From assembly GCA_944376825.1 (NCBI GenBank), contig CALWDY010000032.1:1-35024 (forward strand): a DNA stretch of 35,024 bases, read 5' to 3'. How positions within the stretch are numbered: the stretch's first letter is position 1; each line of letters opens with the position of its first letter. This DNA is from an uncultured Clostridia bacterium. Lineage in GTDB: Bacteria > Bacillota > Clostridia > Christensenellales > UBA1242. A program made the position numbers and the translations under genes. Shown piece after piece: positions 1-5,254 of the stretch. The notes under the pieces are model-generated. The model worked only from the letters and a program-made list of their open reading frames with translations. It was not told where the DNA came from and ran no database searches.

Positions 1-140
1 GATAGTATTTATAGAGTTTCCACCATCGCTCTGTCCTGCCAAGTTTTAACTCTGATAGCAGTATGCTGAGAGTATTGTTTTGGCGTCATATGTCGGAACG
101 CCTGGCACAATTGCCATTTTCACACATTGACACTTCTTGC
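1..140. other. Element DNA at window edge, no convincing gene
   Basis: This stretch lies downstream of the leftward small genes of the integrative element. On the minus strand there are short frames, for example a 23-codon one beginning MAIVPGVPTY, but none has a good ribosome binding site or recognisable similarity. The 12-mer AGTTTCCACCAT occurs at 15-26 and again at 153-164. The second copy lies in the tail of the 63-aa gene, where it encodes MVET. The element presumably continues to the left of the window. Confidence 0.4.
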
Positions 141-332
141 TTATGCAATGGTAGTTTCCACCATAAATTTATCTGGCGTGCCTTTTACAATCTCTTGTGT
201 GCTATACATCTTCCTCGAAGATATATATCCACCATGAATTTTTTTACATTCTTCTGCCTTTTTTAAATTAGTAAAAAAGTATTCACCATTTTTTGAAAAC
301 AATATGTACTGTTTTTTATTCTTACCTTTCAT
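141..332 (-). CDS. Small element protein, 63 aa, unknown function
   Basis: The product is 63 aa, lysine-rich (MKGKNKKQYILFSKNG...) and without recognised motifs. The start is supported by AAGGAG a few bases upstream. The start codon lies inside the end of the preceding 58-aa gene (11-nt overlap, different frame), as in a coupled element operon. It is the last of three leftward genes starting at the XRE regulator. The aromatic, short beta-like N-terminal pattern could be a small DNA-binding or accessory protein, but that is only a guess. Small genes here in prophages and integrative islands are often excisionases or replication accessories; no excisionase signature was recognised. Confidence 0.6.
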   Translation of the reverse strand: MKGKNKKQYILFSKNGEYFFTNLKKAEECKKIHGGYISSRKMYSTQEIVKGTPDKFMVETTIA

Positions 333-498
333 TGCAAATCTCCTTTTGTGTAGGATTGATAATTTCTGCTAATGAATCTATTGCACTGTTTAAATTGTTT
401 ATAGTGTCAATACAGCAACTACATATAAACTCTTCATTTTCGTGTTCTATATGGTCTCTTGTATCTATCAACAAATTAAATATTTCGGTTAGTTGCAT
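322..498 (-). CDS. Small element protein, 58 aa, cysteine-containing
   Basis: A 58-codon frame starts MQLTEIFNLLIDTRDHIEHE and ends CNER. It has a strong AAAGGAGG site 5-6 bases before the ATG. It begins directly after the stop of the XRE gene and overlaps the next gene by 11 nt, which is good evidence that it is translated. The product is acidic and probably helical. A CSCC cluster is near residues 26-29 with a further Cys near the C-terminus. Family and function are not recognised; metal binding by the Cys cluster is possible but unsupported. Confidence 0.65.
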   Translation of the reverse strand: MQLTEIFNLLIDTRDHIEHENEEFICSCCIDTINNLNSAIDSLAEIINPTQKEICNER

Positions 499-723
499 TT
501 AAGCCTCCTTTTTATAATCTTTTGAGTTTTTAGTTTCGATAATTGCATATACAAGTTCTTCAATCGTAATATGTAAAATTTTTGCCATTTTGGGTAATAT
601 TTCAATTGAAGGTTCTCTTACCCCTTGTTCCCAAAAAGACAACAAAGGTTGTGATACATATAATTTTTTTGAAAATTCACTTTGAGTTATTTTTTTTAAA
701 TTTCTTAACTGTCTAAGAGTCAA
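499..723 (-). CDS. XRE-family helix-turn-helix regulator (Cro-like position)
   Basis: The 74-aa protein is almost entirely one HTH_3/XRE domain (about residues 1-58: RQLRNLKKITQSEFSKKL, then VSQPLLSFWEQGVREPS). The start is TTG at 723, supported by GGAG seven bases upstream; an ATG at 736 is out of frame. It diverges from a second XRE gene across a 125-bp control region, the CI/Cro-like layout of temperate phages and phage-like islands. It probably binds the operators between the two genes and controls the leftward element genes. This role is inferred from position and fold. Confidence 0.85.
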   Translation of the reverse strand: MTLRQLRNLKKITQSEFSKKLYVSQPLLSFWEQGVREPSIEILPKMAKILHITIEELVYAIIETKNSKDYKKEA

Positions 724-753
724 TTTTTATCTCCATATTTACTATATGTTATA

Positions 754-783
754 TTTTATGCATAATTATTCACTATTTGTCAA
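754..783 (-). promoter_or_regulatory. Promoter of leftward element genes
   Basis: On the minus strand, a perfect -35 TTGACA (783-778) is followed after 18 nt by ATAAAA (759-754), preceded by TG as an extended -10. The operator-like repeat at 772-780 overlaps the -35 box, so a repressor bound there would block this promoter. Confidence 0.5.
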
Positions 784-788
784 CTATT

Positions 789-816
789 TTGCAAACAAAA
801 TATAGAAAAATATAAC
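789..816 (+). promoter_or_regulatory. Promoter of rightward repressor-integrase operon
   Basis: TTGCAA (789-794) is followed after 16 nt by TATAAC (811-816). The -10 lies within the perfect operator dyad 811-827, which suggests autorepression by the downstream XRE protein. Assigned by pattern only. Confidence 0.45.
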
Positions 817-848
817 TATTTGTTATATTATTAAGATAGGAGGATAAA

Positions 849-1205
849 ATGAAATTAAAAGAAATTAGAATAGCTCACAATATTACACAGAAAAAACTTG
901 CATTAGACTTAAATTACAATCAAACCTTAGTTTCTATGTGGGAACACAACACAAGAGAACCTTCAAATAAAGCGTTAATTGATATAGCTAACTATTTTAA
1001 CGTTAGTATTGATGAATTACTTGGTAGAAATGTAATATCTAATGAAATTCAATTAAGCACTGCACAAAAATGTTTAATTGATAAAATCAAATTTTTAAAT
1101 GATGACCAATGTCAAACATTGTGTAGTATTATTGAAACATTTGGTAATGCTGATGATAGGCAAATAATGTCTGATTATAAACAACTTAAAAAATATGAAG
1201 ATTAG
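849..1205 (+). CDS. XRE-family repressor (CI-like), 118 aa
   Basis: Residues 1-58 form an HTH_3/XRE DNA-binding domain (MKLKEIRIAHNITQKKLAL, then NYNQTLVSMWEHNTREPS). The remaining ~60 residues are helical and may mediate dimerisation. There is no S24/LexA-type protease domain, so RecA-driven autocleavage is not expected. GGAGG lies six bases before the ATG. It heads an operon with a membrane protein, a broken small gene and the integrase. It probably keeps the element quiescent and represses its own promoter through the 811-827 dyad. The role is inferred from fold and position. Confidence 0.88.
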   Translation: MKLKEIRIAHNITQKKLALDLNYNQTLVSMWEHNTREPSNKALIDIANYFNVSIDELLGRNVISNEIQLSTAQKCLIDKIKFLNDDQCQTLCSIIETFGNADDRQIMSDYKQLKKYED

Positions 1206-1214
1206 GAGTAAATA

Positions 1215-1643
1215 ATGGAAGAATTTGAAAAAGAAAAAGATTATACAAAAGAAGAAGAAATTGAGTTAAATAGCATTTACATGTCAAGGAATGCCTTTAT
1301 GTCGTTTTTTATTATTTTGTATATAGCACTTTTATTATTAGGGTCATATTTAATATCTTCATCGATTGAAAGTAGTAATGGATTAACAGAATCAATTATA
1401 ATTACTAGTGTTTTAGCTTTTTTTCTTACGATAATAACGATTAGCGTTTTTGTACATTATCAAAAACTTATTAACAAAGCAAAACGCAATGACCAAATAA
1501 GACATGACGAAAAAGTAAGGTATAAAGAAAGAGAAAGACTAGATCAACAAAAGTATGACCGAATGTATAACGAAATTTATGAAAAAGTAAAAAGAGAATA
1601 TGAAGAACAACATAACAACAAAAATTTAGGAAGTGATCAATGA
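1215..1643 (+). CDS. Two-TM membrane protein with charged C-terminal helix
   Basis: The 142-aa protein has an acidic N-terminus (1-22), two hydrophobic segments at about 29-50 and 60-82, and a long, highly charged, probably coiled-coil C-terminal part (84-135, rich in K/R/E). AGGAG precedes the ATG, and the gene starts nine bases after the repressor stop. Its TGA overlaps the next ATG (ATGA). The family is not recognised. It lies between repressor and integrase, the position where integrative elements often carry immunity, exclusion or toxin-like membrane genes, but nothing in the sequence decides between these. Confidence 0.75.
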   Translation: MEEFEKEKDYTKEEEIELNSIYMSRNAFMSFFIILYIALLLLGSYLISSSIESSNGLTESIIITSVLAFFLTIITISVFVHYQKLINKAKRNDQIRHDEKVRYKERERLDQQKYDRMYNEIYEKVKREYEEQHNNKNLGSDQ

Positions 1644-1847
1644 AAATTGAAGAACTAAAAAAAAGCTAACATTTGCTGGTTCTTTAATTTTGGAATGCGT
1701 AACCTTTTTAACAAAGGCAGAAAGATTAGAAAAAGAAGAAATCGAAAAATTAAAAAAAAATTTAATGTGATTCAATTTCCACAAATCGAAAATAATAAAC
1801 AAAAAATCATGAAATCCTTATCTAAAAAAAAGGAGATGAGGATTTGA
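1640..1847 (+). pseudogene. Small element gene broken by two A-tract frameshifts
   Basis: From the ATG at 1640 the frame stops after MKIEELKKS. If one extra A is supplied in the A8 tract at 1657-1664 it continues as KLTFAGSLILECVTFL and onward, stopping again just after an A9 tract at 1752-1760. A second extra A there opens the frame to a TGA at 1845-1847 that overlaps the integrase start. The restored protein would be 69 aa, contiguous and compositionally sensible, with ATGA coupling to the gene before and overlap with the gene after. It could be a genuine double mutation, homopolymer sequencing error, or a product of polymerase or ribosome slippage on the A-tracts. The family is not recognised. 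Confidence 0.6.
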
Positions 1848-2836
1848 AAAATATTTATTACCAATACAGCGAAAAAAGATATATGGGAAGAAAGCAAATA
1901 AAAAATAAAATTATCACTGTTCATGCAAAAACTCAATTAGAATGCAAGAAAAAATTAACTGAAGCAGTAAACAATTTTTTAAGTAGCCGTATTCCAACAA
2001 AGCAAACAAAAATACCACTTATTGAATTCTGGGATAAGTGGTATAAACAAGATAAAGAACCATTTATTTCAAATGGAACCAAAAAAGACTTTTGTAAAGT
2101 TAGAGGATACTTAGAACCTCTGCTTAAAATGACTATCACAAAAATAAATAAAGACAATATATTAGCATTTTTTAAAAATGTTGAAGAAAACCGAACAAAA
2201 GAAAAAATGCACCTTTATTTGAAGGCTTGCTTAAAAAGTGCAGTAAATCATGGAGTATTAAAAAAGAACCCTTACGACTTGATAGTACTGTTACCTAGAA
2301 AAAAGAATCATAAACAGGCACTTACTTATGAAGAACAACAATCTCTACTCTGTTATATAAAAGGAAAACCAATAGAAATAATAATTTTAATATATTTACT
2401 TACCGGACTAAGAAAAAAGGAATTAAATTTCAAAAGTATTGAAAAAGACATCAACTTTGAAAATAACACATTAAAAGCAATAAACTTAAAAGGTAGAAAC
2501 AATATTTTAAGATACAAGCATATAAGATTGTCAAAAACAACAATAAAGTTGATAATGTCTAATTTAGATATAATACACAGTTATGACGATGAAAGCTCTT
2601 ATAGAGAAGTTTTGAAAATTATGAAAGAACTAAACATTAAAAAAAGTATTGTTAATTTTAGACATACATTTGCAACAAATCACCTATATCTTGGCACACC
2701 TGATTATATAATATCAAAAGAAATGGGACATAGCACAAGTCAAATTACAAAAGATAATTACATGGATATAGACTTTAATTTAAGCAAAGAAAAGATAATC
2801 AAATTATATAATAATTTGTACACAATTTTTGGATAA
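1844..2836 (+). CDS. Tyrosine recombinase (element integrase)
   Basis: The 330-aa protein has the layout of phage/ICE integrases: an N-terminal arm-DNA-binding region (about 1-50), a SAM-like core-binding domain (about 55-150) and a C-terminal catalytic domain. Visible catalytic residues are R190 (GLRKKEL), R273 (NFRHTFATNHL), H296 (EMGH) and the nucleophile Y306 (KDNYMDID). The His of the usual HxxR box is replaced by V270. The start is TTG at 1844, eight bases after AGGAG; the ATG at 1836 opens only a 4-codon frame. The gene reads toward, and ends about 130 bp from, the 3' end of tRNA-Leu, the typical attachment site of such enzymes. Confidence 0.93.
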   Translation: MKNIYYQYSEKRYMGRKQIKNKIITVHAKTQLECKKKLTEAVNNFLSSRIPTKQTKIPLIEFWDKWYKQDKEPFISNGTKKDFCKVRGYLEPLLKMTITKINKDNILAFFKNVEENRTKEKMHLYLKACLKSAVNHGVLKKNPYDLIVLLPRKKNHKQALTYEEQQSLLCYIKGKPIEIIILIYLLTGLRKKELNFKSIEKDINFENNTLKAINLKGRNNILRYKHIRLSKTTIKLIMSNLDIIHSYDDESSYREVLKIMKELNIKKSIVNFRHTFATNHLYLGTPDYIISKEMGHSTSQITKDNYMDIDFNLSKEKIIKLYNNLYTIFG

Positions 2837-2880
2837 GTTTTTGGATAAGTTTTTTTAACATTTTGCACAACATTTTACAT
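2826..2880. repeat. Two back-to-back 12-bp tandem repeats downstream of int
   Basis: TTTTTGGATAAG is repeated perfectly at 2826-2837 and 2838-2849; the first copy contains the integrase stop codon. It is followed by AACATTTTGCAC (2857-2868) and AACATTTTACAT (2869-2880), an imperfect tandem pair of the same length. Short direct repeats near an att site commonly serve as integrase arm-binding sites; that role is inferred. Confidence 0.6.
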
Positions 2881-2917
2881 ATTTTAGTTAAAAATCAACT
2901 TTTTTATAACAAACAAT

Positions 2918-2954
2918 AAAAAAAGCTGAATACCTTTGTTTATAAGGTATTCAG
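2918..2954 (-). terminator. Intrinsic terminator of the tRNA operon
   Basis: A perfect 11-bp stem (2926-2936 with 2944-2954, loop of 7) is followed on the minus strand by GC and seven T (2924-2918). It lies 10 nt past the tRNA-Leu CCA end. If the element is integrated at that tRNA end, this terminator is likely element-borne or close to the junction. Confidence 0.8.
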
Positions 2955-2964
2955 TAAATTTATG

Positions 2965-3051
2965 TGGTGCCGGGGACCGGACTTGAACCGGTACGAAGTT
3001 TCCCCCGAGGGATTTTAAGTCCCTTGCGTCTGCCTATTCCGCCACCTCGGC
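2965..3051 (-). tRNA. tRNA-Leu (UAA), probable attachment site
   Basis: This is an 87-nt class II tRNA with encoded CCA. The anticodon loop CTTAAAA gives anticodon UAA (reads TTA/TTG); the T arm ACCGG-TTCAAGT-CCGGT and a long variable arm are present. The 5' acceptor strand GCCGAGG faces CCCCGGC, leaving an A5-C68 mismatch where CCTCGGC would pair perfectly. The integrase-carrying element abuts the 3' end. Confidence 0.95.
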
Positions 3052-3055
3052 ACAT

Positions 3056-3130
3056 TGGAGGTGCCACCCAGATTTGAACTGGGGAGTAAAGGTTTTGCAG
3101 ACCTTGGCCTTACCACTTGGCGATGGCACC
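3056..3130 (-). tRNA. tRNA-Cys (GCA)
   Basis: 75 nt with encoded CCA. Acceptor GGTGCCA pairs with TGGCACC; the anticodon loop CTGCAAA gives GCA; T arm CCCAG-TTCAAAT-CTGGG; discriminator U73 as usual for tRNA-Cys. It lies four bases from tRNA-Leu in the same transcript. Confidence 0.96.
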
Positions 3131-3142
3131 AACTTAAAAAAA

Positions 3143-3217
3143 TGGAGCGGAAGACGAGATTCGAACTCGCGACATTTGCCTTGGCAAGGCAACGCTCTAC
3201 CACTGAGCCACTCCCGC
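3143..3217 (-). tRNA. tRNA-Gly (GCC)
   Basis: 75 nt with encoded CCA. Acceptor GCGGGAG pairs with CTTCCGC (one G-U). The anticodon loop TTGCCAA gives GCC; T arm GCGAG-TTCGAAT-CTCGT. It is the second gene of the four-tRNA operon, 65 nt after tRNA-Val. Confidence 0.96.
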
Positions 3218-3252
3218 ACACATATTTTCTATGATTTTTTATTGAATTGTGT

Positions 3253-3377
3253 GCAATGAGCAACCTAATCTTTACAAAAAATTGGTGGGAGTTATAGGAC
3301 TCGAACCTATGACCCTCTGCTTGTAAGGCAGATGCTCTAGCCAACTGAGCTAAACTCCCATTTCACTTGCTCAATGC
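3253..3377 (-). other. Complementary sequences flanking tRNA-Val
   Basis: In the minus-strand transcript, GCATTGAGCAA (3377-3367) lies in the leader, at or next to the predicted first nucleotide. TTGCTCATTGC (3263-3253) lies in the spacer after tRNA-Val. Ten of eleven positions pair. The stem would bracket tRNA-Val and could assist precursor processing; this is inference. Confidence 0.4.
3283..3359 (-). tRNA. tRNA-Val (UAC)
   Basis: 77 nt with encoded CCA. Acceptor GGGAGTT pairs with AACTCCC; anticodon loop CTTACAA gives UAC; T arm ATAGG-TTCGAGT-CCTAT. It is the first tRNA of the operon. Sequences just before and after it are complementary (see the flanking stem). Confidence 0.97.
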
Positions 3378-3383
3378 TTTTTT

Positions 3384-3412
3384 ATATTATCAAATAAAAA
3401 TGTATATGTCAA
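3384..3412 (-). promoter_or_regulatory. Promoter of the tRNA operon
   Basis: Perfect -35 TTGACA (3412-3407), 17-nt spacer, -10 TAATAT (3389-3384). Transcription would start near 3377, about 17 nt before mature tRNA-Val. Confidence 0.8.
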
Positions 3413-3481
3413 CAATTTATTTTAAATTTTTTTAAATTTTATAAAATTTATTTTATATCTTATAATTGTTATAAAACATTT

Positions 3482-3523
3482 AAAAAAACAAAAGAGATAT
3501 AGTCTAATGACAATATCTCTTTT
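3482..3523 (-). terminator. Terminator after the small Ser/Lys-rich gene
   Basis: AAAAGAGATAT (3490-3500) pairs with ATATCTCTTTT (3513-3523), an 11-bp stem. On the minus strand it is followed by TG and seven T. It lies about 20 nt after the stop of the 55-aa gene and closes the ruvX transcription unit. Confidence 0.7.
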
Positions 3524-3541
3524 ATTTAGCAAAACTACATT

Positions 3542-3709
3542 CTAACCACGAGAAGCATTTTGTTTTGATGATTGTTCTCTGTTTGATTTGTTAGAACTCT
3601 TTGAACTTTTTTTGTTCATATCAGAACCAGCTTCCATGTTTGAGTTTGTTTTACTTGAACAATCTCTAGTTCTTGATGATTCTTTGCTAGATTTGTTTCT
3701 TCCAAACAT
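3542..3709 (-). CDS. Small Ser/Lys/Asn-rich protein, 55 aa
   Basis: A 55-codon frame starts MFGRNKSSKESSRTRD and ends KQNASRG, preceded by a near-perfect AGGAGG site 8 bases before the ATG and followed by an intrinsic terminator. About a third of the residues are Ser; Lys, Arg and Asn are also frequent, with one Cys (C17) and no hydrophobic core, so it is basic and probably disordered. It lies 79 bp after the DUF1292 gene in the same direction. A small hairpin (CAAAGC/GCTTTG, 3730-3746) precedes the ribosome binding site. The family is not recognised; nucleic-acid or spore-associated binding would be speculation. Confidence 0.7.
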   Translation of the reverse strand: MFGRNKSSKESSRTRDCSSKTNSNMEAGSDMNKKSSKSSNKSNREQSSKQNASRG

Positions 3710-3788
3710 ATAGTTTTACCTCCTCTTTCAAAGCTTTTTGCTTTGACAGATTTAGTATGTGATGTTTTTGAAATATAATACACAAAAT

Positions 3789-4115
3789 TTATTTTTTATT
3801 TGCATCTTGTTTATCTAGAAGTTTGTAGTATTCATCAAACACTTTAATTGCAGTTGGTTCATCTGTTTCTATTTCAAGAATAGATTCACCATTCTCATCT
3901 TCATTTACAACAAAAACAATTGCTTCATCATCAGCCACATTTTCCATTTCATCAATTGGTTTTAAAATTGCATATAATTTTTCATCAAGAGGTATTATTG
4001 CAACTTGATCAAATCTAATTGCCTTGTCATTTTCATCATATAATGTAATTGGGTCTTCATTATCTTCATCTAAAAGTATGTCGAGTATGCTTAATTCTTG
4101 TTTGTTTTCTTCCAT
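3789..4115 (-). CDS. DUF1292 (YrzB-like) protein
   Basis: The 108-aa acidic protein matches DUF1292 proteins in composition and order: an acidic N-terminus, then IPLDEKLYAILKPID, a D/E-rich turn and FVVNEDENGESILEIETD, with a C-terminal helix (DEYYKLLDKQ). The family is widespread in Firmicutes and typically sits beside ruvX, as here (3 nt downstream). Biochemical function is unknown. AAAGGAG precedes the ATG. Confidence 0.88.
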   Translation of the reverse strand: MEENKQELSILDILLDEDNEDPITLYDENDKAIRFDQVAIIPLDEKLYAILKPIDEMENVADDEAIVFVVNEDENGESILEIETDEPTAIKVFDEYYKLLDKQDANKK

Positions 4116-4118
4116 ATA

Positions 4119-4544
4119 TTACTCCTTTTTTCTGTTATTAAGGTAGGCCGCTAAAATTATTGCAGCCGAAAGCATATCTAATTGCTTTTTTCGGTCCTTT
4201 GGCGAAACTCTGTTTTGTTTTAAAATTTCTTCTGCCTCATATGAAGACAACCTTTCATCTTCGTACACAACTTTAATTTTAGACATTTCTTGCAACAGAT
4301 TACCAAAATTTGTTGTTATCTTTGTGCGTTCGTTTTCTGCTCCATCCATTGAATATGGCATTCCAATAACAATAAGTTCTACACTATTTTCACGAGCTAA
4401 ATTTGTCAAATAGTTTAGATCTTTATTTTGCTCTTGGCAATGGTATATTTCATATGGATTTGCGGTAATTTGCAAAAAATCGGAAAAGGCAATACCTATT
4501 CTTGCATCTCCATAATCTAGGCACATAATTTTGTGATATTGCAT
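4119..4544 (-). CDS. ruvX: RuvX/YqgF Holliday-junction resolvase-like nuclease
   Basis: The 141-aa length is normal. The RNase H-like fold is visible from CLDYGDARIGIAFSD (metal-binding Asp in the first strand), ELIVIGMPYSMDG, VVYEDERLSSYEAEEIL and a C-terminal D-containing helix (QLDMLSAAIILAAYL). YqgF proteins act in 16S rRNA 5'-end processing and have been proposed as junction resolvases. It is the first gene of a unit with DUF1292, with its own promoter. The upstream SD is weak (GGG). Confidence 0.92.
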   Translation of the reverse strand: MQYHKIMCLDYGDARIGIAFSDFLQITANPYEIYHCQEQNKDLNYLTNLARENSVELIVIGMPYSMDGAENERTKITTNFGNLLQEMSKIKVVYEDERLSSYEAEEILKQNRVSPKDRKKQLDMLSAAIILAAYLNNRKKE

Positions 4545-4561
4545 AAATCTACCCTAAGATA

Positions 4562-4590
4562 AGTATAAAAAAAACAAAAAAATAAGTCAA
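4562..4590 (-). promoter_or_regulatory. ruvX promoter
   Basis: -35 TTGACT (4590-4585), a 17-nt spacer composed almost only of T, and -10 TATACT (4567-4562). The T-rich spacer overlaps the T-tail of the hairpin ending the preceding gene. Confidence 0.75.
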
Positions 4591-4596
4591 TCATTT

Positions 4597-4632
4597 AAAA
4601 ACAAAAGTCATACAGAGTATGACTTTTGTTTT
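4597..4632 (-). terminator. Terminator after the small membrane gene
   Basis: A perfect 16-bp stem (4598-4613 with 4617-4632) with a 3-nt AGA loop; the arm near the gene includes part of its stop codon. On the minus strand a T-rich tract follows. It ends the nifS unit. Confidence 0.8.
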
Positions 4633-4792
4633 AGTTCGATTTTTTAGATGTTTGCTTTGACATATTTTCCATTTCTTTTTTTACGGCGTCTTCTGTTTTG
4701 TTTACAATTTCCTTGGCTTGTGGATTGTATTTATATAACAATGCACCGGCAATCATTCCAATTACAACACCGCAAATTAATCCATCTTTCAT
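4631..4792 (-). CDS. Small single-TM protein, 53 aa (YtxH-like)
   Basis: The 53-codon frame begins MKDGLICGVVIGMIAGALLY, a glycine-rich transmembrane helix, followed by a charged soluble tail (NPQAKEIVNKTEDAVKKE, ending KKSN). GGGAGG precedes the ATG. The shape resembles YtxH-domain proteins. It is the third gene after nifS and the NifU-like gene and ends inside its terminator. Function is unknown. Confidence 0.7.
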   Translation of the reverse strand: MKDGLICGVVIGMIAGALLYKYNPQAKEIVNKTEDAVKKEMENMSKQTSKKSN

Positions 4793-4846
4793 ATAAAAAA
4801 CCTCCCTGCTGATATTATCTGCAAAAAGGTTTATATTATTACATAA

Positions 4847-5254
4847 TTATATATTTTTCTTTTCTTGCATGGCTTGCTCTTTTTCAAGTTTTTTGAAATA
4901 ATCAGCAATTGCAAGATTTAACAAGTCAATACATGTGTTTAACAAAAATAATTTTTCATTTGGCAAATCTCCAATCACATTGAGTATGTCTTGGGCAGAA
5001 ATAAGTTTTGCTTGTTCTATGCTTTTATTTGCAACAAGTTCAGTTAACACACTACTGCAAACTATTGATGCAACACACCCCATGGTTTTAAATTTTGCTT
5101 CTTCTATAATATTTGTGTTTTTATCTATTTTTAAATAAATTTTAAACACATCTCCACTAATTTTATCTATTATTTTTGCAACTCCGTTTGCGCCATGCAG
5201 TCCACCTGCATTTTTAGGATTTTTAAATATTTCCAAAACTTTTTGATTATACAT
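4847..5254 (-). CDS. Divergent IscU/NifU-type Fe-S scaffold protein
   Basis: The 135-aa protein aligns by eye with IscU/NifU N-terminal scaffolds: YNQKVLEIFKNPKNAGGL at the start, KFKTMGCVASIVCSSVLTEL in the middle and a C-terminal LNTCIDLLNLAIADYF. Of the three ligand Cys of the family, the first (in the usual PxCGD) is Ser here (KISGD, S33). C60 and C108 remain at the other two places, and an extra C66 is present. The His before the last Cys (KLHCS) is also missing. The gene overlaps the nifS stop by one base (TAATG), so it is the partner of that desulfurase. Whether it builds clusters the canonical way is open. Confidence 0.8.
   Translation of the reverse strand: MYNQKVLEIFKNPKNAGGLHGANGVAKIIDKISGDVFKIYLKIDKNTNIIEEAKFKTMGCVASIVCSSVLTELVANKSIEQAKLISAQDILNVIGDLPNEKLFLLNTCIDLLNLAIADYFKKLEKEQAMQEKKNI

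Larger units (their letters stand above)
741..827. promoter_or_regulatory. Three operator-like repeats between divergent XRE genes
   Basis: The 9-mer ACTAT(A/T)TGT occurs three times in the same orientation, at 741-749, 772-780 and 815-823. The rightmost copy sits in a perfect dyad TATAAC-N5-GTTATA (811-827). The other two are imperfect versions with the same C-TAT(A/T)T-G centre. The placement over both promoters fits binding sites for one or both flanking XRE proteins. Confidence 0.6.

Noticed and set aside
15-164. AGTTTCCACCAT repeat as a CRISPR or att candidate
   Set aside because: Only two 12-bp copies 138 bp apart, no spacer pattern, and no match to the tRNA-Leu end.
63-266. Plus-strand frame of 67 codons at the left end
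   Set aside because: It is antisense to the 63-aa gene, lacks a ribosome site and has no family resemblance.
3015-3344. Open frames of 61-109 codons on both strands across the tRNA cluster
   Set aside because: They are produced by the four tRNA genes, which fold fully and account for the sequence.
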